A stretch of DNA of 64,000 nt, taken from the NCBI RefSeq assembly GCF_035917995.1, contig NZ_CP109131.1:1364001-1428000 (forward strand), written 5' to 3'. The position numbers were made by a program, and so were the translations under genes. Source of the DNA: Streptosporangium sp. NBC_01755. Lineage in GTDB: Bacteria > Actinomycetota > Actinomycetes > Streptosporangiales > Streptosporangiaceae. The notes under the pieces were generated by a model. That model was not told where the DNA came from. It saw nothing but the letters and a program-made list of their open reading frames with translations, and did no database searches. Numbering within the stretch: the first letter of the stretch is position 1; every line of letters starts with the position of its first letter. This document shows, piece after piece, positions 6,859-14,087 of this stretch.

Positions 6859-8784
6859 TTACTGACTGTCGGCGGACCAACCGCGAGTCGAGCGGCCAGC
6901 CCATGCCCTGCGTGAGGTGGCCGTAGACCAGGCTCGGCGGGATGCGCCGAGGCGGATGGTGATGTCACCGTTGCCCTCGTCGGGGTTAGCGAGGACGGCG
7001 CGGGCGAAAGCGAGGACGTAGCTGGTGCCGGTCGCATGTGAGACCCGGCGCGCGGTCGCCGCGGCGGCTACGGCCAGGACGGCCCGGCTGGTGGCCGAGG
7101 CGGTCTTGCCGGTGCTGCCGGCCGCCCAGGGCGTGGCGGTGGCGGTGGCGTGGGCTGCGGCCAGGTGTGCGGCCGTGGCGTGGCTGTACGGGATTGTGTG
7201 GGCCCGGCTGGTGGCAGGGAGGGTCTTGGCCGCCTGCGCGGTGGGCGCGCTCAGAGTGCAGCACCAGGCGGTCACAGGGCGGCTGATGATCTGCGAATGG
7301 TGGCCGTAGGCCAGGCCGTAGCAGGAGCCCGTAGCAGCTGCATGCTTGACTGTGACGCTCCTGGCCGCGGCGGCGACGTAGGTGCGCGGTGCGGCGTGGG
7401 CGGTCTTGGCCGTGGTGGAGTAGGCGGCAGGCGGGGCGAAGCAGGTTCCGGTCGCCGGGATGGTCTTCCCGGCGGTTCCGTATGCCCATGCGGCGGTCGG
7501 GGACATCCCGGACGCGGTGGCCGTCTTGGACGCGGCCCCGTACGCGTGTACGGCTGCGGTGCAGGATGCGGTGACGGATCTGGAGTCGACTTGGGAGTAG
7601 TACGCCCACGCCGCCGTATAGGACGCCCCAGACGTGGGCGCTGACTTGGCTGCCGTGCCGTAGGGGAGCGCCAGGGTGGAGGCGACGCCTGTGCCGGTGG
7701 CTGACTTCGACGCCGATGCGTGGGCAGTCGCGGTCGAGGTGGCGGCGCCCGCCGCGGTCGCGCTCTTGGTGGCCGACGAAGACGCCCCGGTCGCCGCAAC
7801 GGACCGGCTGGACGCGGGGGCCGACTTCGCCGCTGTCGCCGTCGCTGTCGCCGTAGCCGTGCTCGCGCCGGTGGCCGGCGCCTGCTTGGCGGCTACAACG
7901 GACGTTACGACGGCCGTCGTGCTCGCCCCCGCCGCGGGGACGCTCTTGGACGCCGAGGCGCGGCCGACCGTACCTGCTGAGCAGACCGCGGTGACGTTGA
8001 CGGTCTTGGATACGGCGACGGCCGCCGCGGCGGCGGCGGAGCAGGCCGTGGTGGCGCTGACGGTTTTGGCCACCGTGGCGGACGTCGTGGCGGCCGACCG
8101 GGCGGAGGCGGTGACAGCGGTCCCGCCACCGCCGGCCTGAGGAGGCTGGATCGCGAGGAGGAACGACACGTTGTCGCGTGACCCGGCCAGCGTCGCCGTG
8201 AAATTCCCGGTCGCCCCGGTGACGGTTTGGGGGGCGGTGGCGATGGCGGACGCAGCGTCGGCTCCGCCGGACGACAGCAGGTCCGTGCGCTCGGTCAGGC
8301 TGGTGGGGTTGGTGGCGCACGCCCACGACACGTCGCCCACGAGCTGGTTGTCGTCGGTGGCCACGGCGGCGACGATCAGGCAGTCCGCCGCCGTGGTCGT
8401 GATGCTCGCGCAGGCAGGGTGGCCGTCGGCGGTGGCCTGGGCGCGGGAGGCGTGGACCGGAGTGGTGGTGTCGGCGCCGATGACGCCGACCATCGACCCG
8501 GCGCACGAGTCCGTGAACCCTGACCAGGTGTAGCCCGATGGCTCGGTGGTGCCGTCGGTGACCTTGTGCTCATAGACGCCCGCCCAGAACGTCGTCGAGA
8601 TCGAGCCAGAGGCGACGAGCTCCCACCCGGACGGCACCGTGGTCGGCGCGGTCGAGGCGCCGCCGTTGCCGACCAGGGCGTACAGGGTGTCGCCGGTGGC
8701 GGTCCCGGGCGGTTTGGCGATCGTTGTGGAGGTGGTGGTGGAGGTGCCGCCGAGGCCTGCGGCGCGGAAGGTAGGGGCGGCCAC
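6859..8784 (-). CDS. Large protein with eighteen 20-residue Ala/Thr/Ser repeats, fibre-like
   Basis: 641 residues. GTG 8784 was chosen because AGGGGG lies six bases upstream. A GTG 15 bp earlier has no spaced site. Residues 1-215 form a beta-rich head domain with Trp and Cys, resembling the lectin-like N-terminal domains of phage appendage proteins. A Gly-rich hinge follows near 220. Residues 239-598 are a run of 18 units of exactly 20 residues, roughly [AS]-K-[ST]-x-x-A-[TS]-G-x-S near the start of each and hydrophobic or aromatic residues in the second half. The C-terminus (599-641) is Arg/Trp-rich. It lies with a beta-helix and a fibre-like gene, so a receptor-binding or virion-decoration stalk is the most likely role. 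No database comparison was possible. Confidence 0.75.
   Translation of the reverse strand: MAAPTFRAAGLGGTSTTTSTTIAKPPGTATGDTLYALVGNGGASTAPTTVPSGWELVASGSISTTFWAGVYEHKVTDGTTEPSGYTWSGFTDSCAGSMVGVIGADTTTPVHASRAQATADGHPACASITTTAADCLIVAAVATDDNQLVGDVSWACATNPTSLTERTDLLSSGGADAASAIATAPQTVTGATGNFTATLAGSRDNVSFLLAIQPPQAGGGGTAVTASARSAATTSATVAKTVSATTACSAAAAAAVAVSKTVNVTAVCSAGTVGRASASKSVPAAGASTTAVVTSVVAAKQAPATGASTATATATATAAKSAPASSRSVAATGASSSATKSATAAGAATSTATAHASASKSATGTGVASTLALPYGTAAKSAPTSGASYTAAWAYYSQVDSRSVTASCTAAVHAYGAASKTATASGMSPTAAWAYGTAGKTIPATGTCFAPPAAYSTTAKTAHAAPRTYVAAAARSVTVKHAAATGSCYGLAYGHHSQIISRPVTAWCCTLSAPTAQAAKTLPATSRAHTIPYSHATAAHLAAAHATATATPWAAGSTGKTASATSRAVLAVAAAATARRVSHATGTSYVLAFARAVLANPDEGNGDITIRLGASRRAWSTATSRRAWAGRSTRGWSADSQ
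6991..8070 (-). repeat. 60-bp-periodic coding repeat, 18 units
   Basis: Eighteen consecutive coding units of exactly 60 bp, with no insertion or deletion between them. Protein units begin AKTVSATTAC, SKTVNVTAVC, SKSVPAAGAS, AKQAPATGAS and so on. The first half of the array is nearly pure Ala/Ser/Thr/Val. Later units gain Tyr, Trp and His in the second half of each unit (for example YTAAWAY, YGLAYGHH, YVLAFA). A partial unit may precede the array. Strict phase with diverged sequence points to selection for a 20-residue structural period rather than recent slippage. Confidence 0.85.
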
Positions 8785-8846
8785 GTCATGCCCCCTCACA
8801 CCTCAGGTCGCGGGCGCAACCACTCCGACCGGCTCCTAGCGAAGGG

Positions 8847-9857
8847 TCAGGGAGCGCAGGTGAGATTGGCGTACCCGAGTGCCGCACCTGTGACTGTGTT
8901 GTCGCAGTGCACGACGTTTCCGGTGGTGGAGGGGTCGTGGACGTAGAAGCCGCGGCCCGGCCCCTGCACGTCGGCGACGTTGCCGGTGAAGACGTTGTTC
9001 AGGCCCCAGTTGCCGAGCCCGTTCTTGGTGAGGTTGCGGTGGTGGGTTTCATATCCGTTGAGCAGGCTGTGGGTGCCGGTGTTGCCGACGATGGTCCAGC
9101 TGTTGCCTTTGGCATCCACCCATGAGTCGGCGCCTTCCTCGGTCTGGCCGGCCCCGTCCATGACGTTGCCGGACACGACGCCGTCCGACGTGCCCTCCTT
9201 GATGTCGATCGCTTCGGCGGTCGTGTCGTAGATCGTGTTGCCGACGATGGTGTTGCGGTCGGAGCGGTCGGGCTGCCCGCCGGTCAGCACACCCCAGTTC
9301 GCGTCCGAACTGCCGATGTAGACGCCCTCGCCGAACTTTTCCCTGCGGTTCCCGGTGTCGTGGATCGTGTTGCCGGTGACGAGGCTGTCGACGGTGTGGG
9401 TGCGCAGGTGGATGCCTTCGTCGCCGACACCGTGGACGGTCAGCCCCTCAACGGTCACCTGCTCGGCGGCGTCGACGATGACGCCCTTCTGCGCGTCGGC
9501 GACCGTGAAGCCGTACAGGTGCCACCAATCCGCACCGTCCAGGTGCAGCCCGTACCCGCCGGTGATCCCGTCGTTGGTGAGGACAGCCGCCGAGGACCCG
9601 CACAGCCAGATCGGCTCCTCAGCCGTGCCCGGGGTGGTCGCGGTCCAGTTCCCGTCGTAGGTGCCATCCTCCACGCTGATCACGTCGCCCGGCTGGGCGG
9701 CGGCCAGCGCGGCGGCGAGCTGGCCGGGCGTGGCCACGGTGACGGTCGGCGGCGGGCACTCCGAGTCCGCGCGAGCGGGGCTCGGCGAGGCGACGGCGGA
9801 GACGATGAGCACCAGTACGGCGGCGATGGCGAGGCGGCGGATGCGCGGCAACGACAC
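8847..9857 (-). CDS. Secreted right-handed parallel beta-helix protein (polysaccharide lyase-like)
   Basis: 336 residues. The N-terminus is a Sec signal peptide: MSLPRIRR, a hydrophobic core at 9-23, and a likely cut after SPARA near 30. Next is the pectate-lyase/chondroitinase-B-like opening (QLAAALAAAQPGDVISVEDGTY). Several beta-helix turns follow with the NTI.. and G(N/V)..D patterns (VTGNTIHDTG, IVGNTIYDTT, VSGNVMDGAG, FTGNVADVQG). Such proteins bind or cleave acidic polysaccharides. A signal peptide is unusual for a virion protein. It suggests the lysogen secretes it, or that a host-derived gene was captured. It is in line with the repeat protein and the fibre-like protein. Confidence 0.8.
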   Translation of the reverse strand: MSLPRIRRLAIAAVLVLIVSAVASPSPARADSECPPPTVTVATPGQLAAALAAAQPGDVISVEDGTYDGNWTATTPGTAEEPIWLCGSSAAVLTNDGITGGYGLHLDGADWWHLYGFTVADAQKGVIVDAAEQVTVEGLTVHGVGDEGIHLRTHTVDSLVTGNTIHDTGNRREKFGEGVYIGSSDANWGVLTGGQPDRSDRNTIVGNTIYDTTAEAIDIKEGTSDGVVSGNVMDGAGQTEEGADSWVDAKGNSWTIVGNTGTHSLLNGYETHHRNLTKNGLGNWGLNNVFTGNVADVQGPGRGFYVHDPSTTGNVVHCDNTVTGAALGYANLTCAP

Positions 9858-9902
9858 AGAGCGTCCTTCGAGGGTGTGGTGTGGCTGGTGATGGGGGTGG
9901 CG

Positions 9903-10544
9903 CTAGATGCCAGTGTTGTCGAGCACCAGGGCGTCGATGGCGACGGTGATGGTGCCGTCCGCGCCAAACGTCTCTGGGATGACCTTCTGGAAGAACAGCT
10001 CGCCCTGCCCCGTCACGTTGACGGAGGAGCCACCCAGGGTGGCGGACACGTCGAACGTGTCGGTTGTGGCGGACACGACGTAGTAGATGGTGCCCTCGGT
10101 CAGCCCGGTTGGGAGGCTCTCGCCGAGGACGTTGAACACCATGACGCGGTCGCCGTCGGCGAGGCCGTGGCCGGCGGATTGGATGGCGTCGGAGGTGATG
10201 CCCGCCGTGTCGACCGTTCCGAAGCCCTTCACCGTGGAGTTGATGGGGGCGTAGCCGCGGTAGTTGCCGGAGTTCGCCGTCGAGGCATTCCAGAACGTCA
10301 GGAACGCATAGCTGCCCGCGGGGACCGGGATGGACAGGGCGCCGGAGTTCGACTTCTGCCCCCCGGAGGCAGCAGCCCAGGTGACGGCCTGGCGGGCGTA
10401 GGAGCCGCCCGTGGCCTCACCAGAGTTGGCGTCGGCGCCTGTTCCGGGATCCGTGACCGTGTGGGCGCCGATGTGCGTTATCTGGGTTGCGGACTCGTCG
10501 AGGGCATCGAGCATGACGTTCTTCGCCGCGATGTTGAACGGCAT
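9903..10544 (-). CDS. Fibre- or tail-associated structural protein
   Basis: 213 residues from ATG 10544, which has AGGAGG ten bases upstream. An upstream ATG seven codons earlier lacks a site. The N-terminus (MPFNIAAKNVMLDAL) and the pattern 'hiGaHt..dpGtGa...E.tGGsYaRqavtwa' are typical of small actinophage proteins found near tail-fibre genes. The centre contains AGHGLADGDRVMVF, a motif shared by phage tail proteins with short beta domains, and the C-terminus is beta-rich. It starts the cassette that continues with the beta-helix and repeat genes. Confidence 0.72.
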   Translation of the reverse strand: MPFNIAAKNVMLDALDESATQITHIGAHTVTDPGTGADANSGEATGGSYARQAVTWAAASGGQKSNSGALSIPVPAGSYAFLTFWNASTANSGNYRGYAPINSTVKGFGTVDTAGITSDAIQSAGHGLADGDRVMVFNVLGESLPTGLTEGTIYYVVSATTDTFDVSATLGGSSVNVTGQGELFFQKVIPETFGADGTITVAIDALVLDNTGI

Positions 10545-10570
10545 GGCGAAACCTCCTACGGGCATACGGA

Positions 10571-10595
10571 AAGGGCCGTCCGGTGGACGGCCCTT
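10571..10595. terminator. Perfect 11-bp stem-loop
   Basis: Arms AAGGGCCGTCC (10571-10581) and GGACGGCCCTT (10585-10595) with a 3-base loop. It lies between the fibre-like gene and the rightward gene at 10643. It would block leftward read-through from the 11-25 kb genes into the cassette, or mark the end of a rightward transcript. There is no long T-run, as is usual for actinobacterial terminators. Confidence 0.65.
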
Positions 10596-10642
10596 CAGGT
10601 GGTGGTCAGGTCAGGAGCGCGGCTCTGGGCGATGATGAGGGC

Positions 10643-10840
10643 ATGAGCGATCTCGACGCGGACGGCATCGGCGAGCAGGAGCCTGCCGGAGACGGGGTGA
10701 GCCTTCTCCGAGACTTTGGATCCGGGTATCAGCCAGAACCCGCACCAGACGGGCAGTGGGTCTTCGACCAAGATCTCAACCTCGTGCCAGAGACGTACTG
10801 GCAGAGGCGAAGGCGGGCGGAGCGCGAGAGGGAAAGCTAG
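10643..10840 (+). CDS. Small acidic/basic hypothetical protein, opposite strand
   Basis: 65 residues from ATG 10643, with GATGAGG close upstream. The first half is acidic (MSDLDADGIGEQEPAGDG), a central Tyr/Trp stretch follows (QPEPAPDGQWVFDQDLNLVP), and the end is strongly basic and helical (YWQRRRRAERERE). Composition is protein-like and codon third positions are GC-rich. It is on the plus strand next to a terminator-like hairpin and bounds the host-interaction cassette. Function unknown. Confidence 0.5.
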   Translation: MSDLDADGIGEQEPAGDGVSLLRDFGSGYQPEPAPDGQWVFDQDLNLVPETYWQRRRRAERERES

Positions 10841-10856
10841 GGGTGGGCGCCGACAA

Positions 10857-11222
10857 TCAGTCGGTGCCCCATGCCGGGTCGAAGTCCGAGTGATCGAAGA
10901 ACGGGCGGGCGAGCAGTTTGAGGAAGTAGAGGGTGGCTTCCCGGTCCTCCGACAGGTGCTCGCCGGGCCGACGAGGGTGGCGGGCGGCTTGGCCTTCGCT
11001 CCCGGTGAGATCTTCGAGGTCATCGAGGACCGGAACCATGTCCTCCAAAAGGCGCCGCTTGGACTCGATGTCGCGGCGGGTTAACTCTGGGACTCGACAG
11101 CTACAGTCCCCGAAGAACTCCAGTTGGCGGAAGTCGCACTCGTGGCGGTGATGGACGTCATCAGGACTGATCTCGTCCCAGCGCGCCTTAAGGAACGCGA
11201 CGATCGGGCTCTCGGCGGTCAT
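10857..11222 (-). CDS. DUF6221-like actinophage protein
   Basis: 121 residues from ATG 11222 (start MTAESPIVAFLKARWDE). The opening 'i..FL.aRl.Ede..A', the central CDFRQLEFFGDCSCRVPELTRR-type segment and the C-terminal 'LA.pf.dHpdfdp.W' ending match the small protein family common in Streptomyces and its phages, remembered as DUF6221. Its function is unknown. The larger frame seen upstream overlaps the next gene and is discarded. Family name given from memory. Confidence 0.75.
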   Translation of the reverse strand: MTAESPIVAFLKARWDEISPDDVHHRHECDFRQLEFFGDCSCRVPELTRRDIESKRRLLEDMVPVLDDLEDLTGSEGQAARHPRRPGEHLSEDREATLYFLKLLARPFFDHSDFDPAWGTD

Positions 11223-11256
11223 GGGCGTACTCCCTGGGGGACGGGAAGGGGGAAGG

Positions 11257-11601
11257 TCAGACGCGCTCAGGCCAATGCCAGGTGCCGCCACGGTGCGACG
11301 CCTCGATCCACCCGCATGCGCAGTAGCGGAACGGGTTGCCGTGCGACCAGGCATTGGGGCACTCGGGCGAACCGGGAGTCTCCGCGCCATCGGACTGCTG
11401 AACAGCGCGGTTGAAGAACATGCCCTCGGGGTTGAGCACGCACAGACTGACGGTCCAGCCGTCGGCCTCGCCCACGCCGACGGAATGCGGGGGCACCTCA
11501 GTGACCACGGCAGCGCGGCAGACGCTCGGGTACTCGCCATTGGGCGTGCCGTACGACGTGTAGTGAACGAGGTCGCTCACCTGGGGAACACGCTGGCTCA
11601 T
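11257..11601 (-). CDS. Hypothetical actinophage protein
   Basis: 114 residues, starting MSQRVPQVSD. It resembles a family of short actinophage/actinobacterial proteins that begin 'Gd.VHY.S.Gtp.GEY....RAA.VTEV' and end with Cys/His/Trp motifs (CACGWIEASHRGGTWHWPE). A set of Cys and His residues near the C-terminus (NPFRYCACGW, SH, WHW) could bind a metal. No function is known. Confidence 0.75.
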   Translation of the reverse strand: MSQRVPQVSDLVHYTSYGTPNGEYPSVCRAAVVTEVPPHSVGVGEADGWTVSLCVLNPEGMFFNRAVQQSDGAETPGSPECPNAWSHGNPFRYCACGWIEASHRGGTWHWPERV

Positions 11602-11624
11602 GGAGATCTCCAGGGGGTCGGGGG

Positions 11625-11882
11625 TCAGATGTCGTTCTCGTAGAAGATCTGCGCCTGCCGCAGCAGCCCGAGGACCTTGTAGTGCGGGAGGCTCCCGCCG
11701 GGCATCGCGCAGAACATCTGCGTCTCACCCTCATGCTCATCAGCCATCGACACAGCGACCCCGGCGACGACGTAGTCCGTGATCAGCTCATGGTCTGGCG
11801 CCAACTCGAACGCCCGCACGACCGCTTCGATCGCGGCGCGAAGCTGAGCATCCGCTTCGTGCTGCTCAGGCGTGAGAGGCAC
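11625..11882 (-). CDS. Hypothetical small phage protein
   Basis: 85 residues, starting MPLTPEQHEA. Mainly helical in the first half (DAQLRAAIEAVVRAFELA), then a beta/alpha segment ending LGLLRQAQIFYENDI. The C-terminal 'G.lp.h..lGLL...' phrase recurs in small proteins of actinobacterial prophages. No catalytic residues can be named. Confidence 0.7.
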   Translation of the reverse strand: MPLTPEQHEADAQLRAAIEAVVRAFELAPDHELITDYVVAGVAVSMADEHEGETQMFCAMPGGSLPHYKVLGLLRQAQIFYENDI

Positions 11883-11894
11883 TGGCCCTCCCGG

Positions 11895-12037
11895 TCAAAG
11901 GTCGTGTGCGCAGTGGGCGCACGCCGTGATCTGGGCAGGGTCGGTCTCCGTGAGCAGGTCGGCGGCGGCCGGAGGAAGGATTAATCGCGATCCGGCCAGT
12001 TCCAGTCATCGTCTCCGGCGGTGCCCTCGGGTGTCAT
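11895..12037 (-). pseudogene. Small Cys-rich gene broken by one-base frameshift
   Basis: ATG 12037 has GGAG five bases upstream and opens the peptide MTPEGTAGDDDWNWPDRD, which stops at 11981. If one base is stepped back at the GATTAA stop, the frame continues LILPPAAADLLTET...ACAHCAHDL to 11895. That gives a 47-residue protein of a common phage type (acidic Trp-rich start, C-terminal Cys-X2-Cys). The two halves meet exactly, and the second half has no start of its own. This is a one-base indel (mutation or assembly error) or a programmed -1 shift. No classic slippery heptamer is visible. Confidence 0.5.
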
Positions 12038-12129
12038 GAAGCTCCATGGGTTCGGTGGTGGTGCCAGGCGGGCGGCCCAGGAGGCCGCGTCTCGAATGAG
12101 GAGGCCGAAGCCGCCCGCCCGGGTGTTGC

Positions 12130-12209
12130 TCGGCTCGCTCCCCCGTGGACAACGGAGCGAGCCGAAGAGCGTGGGCGGGACCATTCCGTTGACAGCAACG
12201 AAATGGTCC
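12130..12209. terminator. Two tandem stem-loops downstream of DinD-like gene
   Basis: First hairpin: arms TCGGCTCGCTCC (12130-12141) and GGAGCGAGCCGA (12154-12165), perfect over 12 bp. Second: 14-nt arms 12178-12191 and 12196-12209 with one mismatch (GGACCATT...AATGGTCC). They lie between the stop of the DinD-like gene and the small gene at 12037, as expected for a leftward terminator pair. The stretch holds no convincing coding frame. Confidence 0.65.
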
Positions 12210-12218
12210 CTACCTGCA

Positions 12219-12240
12219 CGCTTCCTGACGTCAGAAAGCG
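12219..12240. promoter_or_regulatory. 22-bp near-palindrome (CTGACGTCAG core)
   Basis: Arms CGCTTCCTGAC and GTCAGAAAGCG form a palindrome with a single mismatch, centred on ACGT. It lies 9 bp from the DinD-like stop codon. The symmetry and size fit a dimeric regulator's operator. It could also be part of the terminator group next to it. Confidence 0.4.
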
Positions 12241-12249
12241 TTGAGCCGA

Positions 12250-13215
12250 TCAGCGAACAACGACTACACCCTTGATCACGTCAAGGTCCAAGGTGCCGTG
12301 CTCACCGATCGCCTTGTAGATCCGGTCCCACGCGTACTTCTCGCCCTTGGACGTGAGCTTGCCGTACTTGACCTTGAGGATCGTGCCGTCAGGCATCTCG
12401 ACCTTCTTGGTCGCGTTTTCCGCTCGCAGGTCCTTGATCGCCTGGGCGGTGGCTTGGTCGTGCTCGCTGCCAGCCGAGCGAATGATCAGCCCGATGTGTC
12501 CGAGGAAGTTGAACACCTGCTGCTGCGTGACCTTGATCTTGCGGGGCGCGCACCACTGCTGAACGTCCCGGGCGAAGGCGCGCTTCGCGGTCAGGCCATC
12601 AGCGGAGGCGTACAGCTCAGCCTGAGCATGGCCAGACTCGAACTCGTCGGCGCGAGCCTCGGCGACCTCGGCGCGGGCGGTCGCGTGCTTGGCGATCGCG
12701 ATGGCCTGACCGAACGCGCGGTTCAGCCGCTCCAACTCGTCGATGCTGTCGAGGTCCATGGAAGAACGGGGTCCGGGGACAAGCGCAGCCTGCTCGGCGA
12801 GTTCCTGCTTGCGGGTCTGAGCGGCGAAGTAGATGCGGGCGCGGGCGACGGCTTCCTTCGTGTCATCCCCCGCCATCGCGGTGAGGTAGGCGCCGAAGCG
12901 CGTCAAGCGGAAGTCGTCGAGCTTCTGGTTTCCCCAGCGCCCGCCATCACTCCCCCAAACGGCGAAGTGATGGTTGGCCTGATCGGCACCCTTCACGAGG
13001 GCGAGGGACGCCTTGGCCTTCTCGATGACTTCCGCGAACTTCTCCCAGCGCACGTAGTCCATGAGCGGCTGAAGGTCGCGCCCAGTCCAGTACTCGCCCT
13101 GCTCATCGAGGCGACGGATCGCATCGAAGGAGGACTCGCCTAGCACGGGAAGCTGAAGCTCTTGCTGAGAACCCCGGTTGTTGTCCTCGGGGCCATACGA
13201 AGTACCGTGGTGCAC
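12250..13215 (-). CDS. DinD/BRO-like phage regulatory protein
   Basis: 321 residues from GTG 13215, with GAGGAG seven bases upstream. Residues 25-130 match the DNA-damage-inducible protein D/BRO-N type: 'FDAIRRLDEQGEYWTGRDLQPLMDY..W.KF..vI.kA', then NHHFAVW and DDFRLTRFGAYLTAMAGD. A helical linker rich in Ala/Glu follows at about 150-215. The C-terminal 100 residues resemble the antirepressor-type DNA-binding part (VTQQQVFNFLGHIGLI). In phages such proteins act as antirepressors or early regulators. A second member lies at 41038-41907. The gene has its own long leader with operator-like repeats, so it is probably individually regulated. Confidence 0.82.
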   Translation of the reverse strand: MHHGTSYGPEDNNRGSQQELQLPVLGESSFDAIRRLDEQGEYWTGRDLQPLMDYVRWEKFAEVIEKAKASLALVKGADQANHHFAVWGSDGGRWGNQKLDDFRLTRFGAYLTAMAGDDTKEAVARARIYFAAQTRKQELAEQAALVPGPRSSMDLDSIDELERLNRAFGQAIAIAKHATARAEVAEARADEFESGHAQAELYASADGLTAKRAFARDVQQWCAPRKIKVTQQQVFNFLGHIGLIIRSAGSEHDQATAQAIKDLRAENATKKVEMPDGTILKVKYGKLTSKGEKYAWDRIYKAIGEHGTLDLDVIKGVVVVR

Positions 13216-13242
13216 TGTCGATCTCCTCAATAGATCGGCCGT

Positions 13243-13276
13243 CCCCGGGAGTGTTGACGCACTCGCCGGGGTTTTT
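13243..13276 (+). terminator. Intrinsic terminator-shaped hairpin in leader of DinD-like gene
   Basis: Arms at 13243-13253 (CCCCGGGAGTG) and 13260-13271 (CACTCGCCGGGG), followed on the plus strand by TTTTT (13272-13276). As a terminator it works for rightward transcripts, yet no rightward gene lies before it. In the leftward leader of the DinD-like mRNA it would be a 5' stem-loop close to the start codon region. Confidence 0.6.
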
Positions 13277-13434
13277 CATGTTGAAGAACTGCTGCCCCTA
13301 TTATCCCATGCGCCCCTATTTTTCGTTGGGCGAGAGAGCGCTCTCCGGCGGAAAGATCGCTCGTTTGTTCTAACGAAACCGGGAATATGATGGGCGATCT
13401 GTGCAACAGATCCGAGGATCGCTAGACAGATCGC
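13277..13434 (-). promoter_or_regulatory. Promoter/operator region of the DinD-like gene
   Basis: A GATAAT -10-like box reads leftward at 13305-13300. Upstream are a perfect 12-bp palindrome GAGAGCGCTCTC (13334-13345) and an inverted repeat GATCTGT-GCA-ACAGATC (13396-13412). A further ACAGATC copy lies at 13426-13432, exactly 20 bp (two turns) from the first. The AT-rich patch at 13315-13325 is unusual in this genome. No gene is seen here. Binding by one or more phage repressors is inferred from symmetry. Confidence 0.55.
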
Positions 13435-13641
13435 TCACTCAAGGGTGAGGCGTCGGATGGAGTCGGCCTCGTACACCAAGGGCCGCCCGGCCGTCTGCAC
13501 GGTGATCCTCGGCTCGGGCGCCACCTCGACGTCCACCAGGTCGTCTGGGCGCCACAGCTTGATCCACGCCGCGACCTCGCGGACGCTCTTCGGCGTCAGG
13601 ACAGTCATCGTTCGTTCACCGCCATCCACTCGGCTCACCAT
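13435..13641 (-). CDS. Hypothetical small protein
   Basis: 68 residues if ATG 13641 is used. This ATG overlaps the upstream stop by 7 bp, suggesting coupling. An internal ATG at residue 12 (MTVLTPKSVREVAAWIKL) is also plausible. The protein is an alpha/beta unit with a Trp-rich helix (VAAWIKLWRPDDLV) and beta strands (VDVEVAPEPRITVQ). Family unknown. Confidence 0.6.
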   Translation of the reverse strand: MVSRVDGGERTMTVLTPKSVREVAAWIKLWRPDDLVDVEVAPEPRITVQTAGRPLVYEADSIRRLTLE

Positions 13642-14087
13642 CCTGGTGGGCGGTCTGGTCGGGCTCTCCTCAACACCTCAGCGTCGCTCTGGACGATCTC
13701 TAGCCCGTGCTCGTCGAGGTCGAGCAGGATCCCCTTCACGAGCGTCTCGACGTGGTCGGGCTCCTCGGCGAGCATCTCGTCTCGCAGGAGGGAGGCGGCG
13801 AGGACCTGCCGGGCGGTGCATGGCAACGGCGCCCGGTGAGGGCTGCGGGTGAGCGCTTTGACCGCGTCCGCGACATCGAGGATGACGTCCAGCGTGCGCT
13901 TGCAGCCTCCGCACGTGATGCGGAACGTCTTGCTGGTCTCCGTCGCGGAGACGAGCGCGGTCGGGCGCATACTCCCGCCGCAGAAGCAGTAGAACGAGAG
14001 GGAAGATCCGAAGGCGACTGGCAGCTGGTAGACGGAGGTGGGCGCTTCGGCCTGGCTCCCCCGGTGACGGCGAGAGAAGAACCTCAC
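13635..14087 (-). CDS. Hypothetical protein with Cys-rich central knuckle
   Basis: 150 residues from GTG 14087, which overlaps the previous stop as GTGA. A basic N-terminus is followed by a CFCGG...CGGCKR pair of knuckles at about residues 34-63, able to bind one zinc. A helical C-terminal half follows with acidic repeats (LLRDEMLAEEPDHVETLVKGILLD). It is coupled to genes on both sides. No function is recognised. Confidence 0.68.
   Translation of the reverse strand: MRFFSRRHRGSQAEAPTSVYQLPVAFGSSLSFYCFCGGSMRPTALVSATETSKTFRITCGGCKRTLDVILDVADAVKALTRSPHRAPLPCTARQVLAASLLRDEMLAEEPDHVETLVKGILLDLDEHGLEIVQSDAEVLRRARPDRPPGW

Noticed and set aside
6991..8070. Collagen-like or PE/PPE-type repeat protein
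   Set aside because: There is no Gly-X-Y pattern and no PE or PPE motif. The 20-residue period is different.
7676..8140. Rightward 154-codon frame inside the repeat gene
   Set aside because: It arises from the 60-bp periodicity of the opposite strand and has no start signal.
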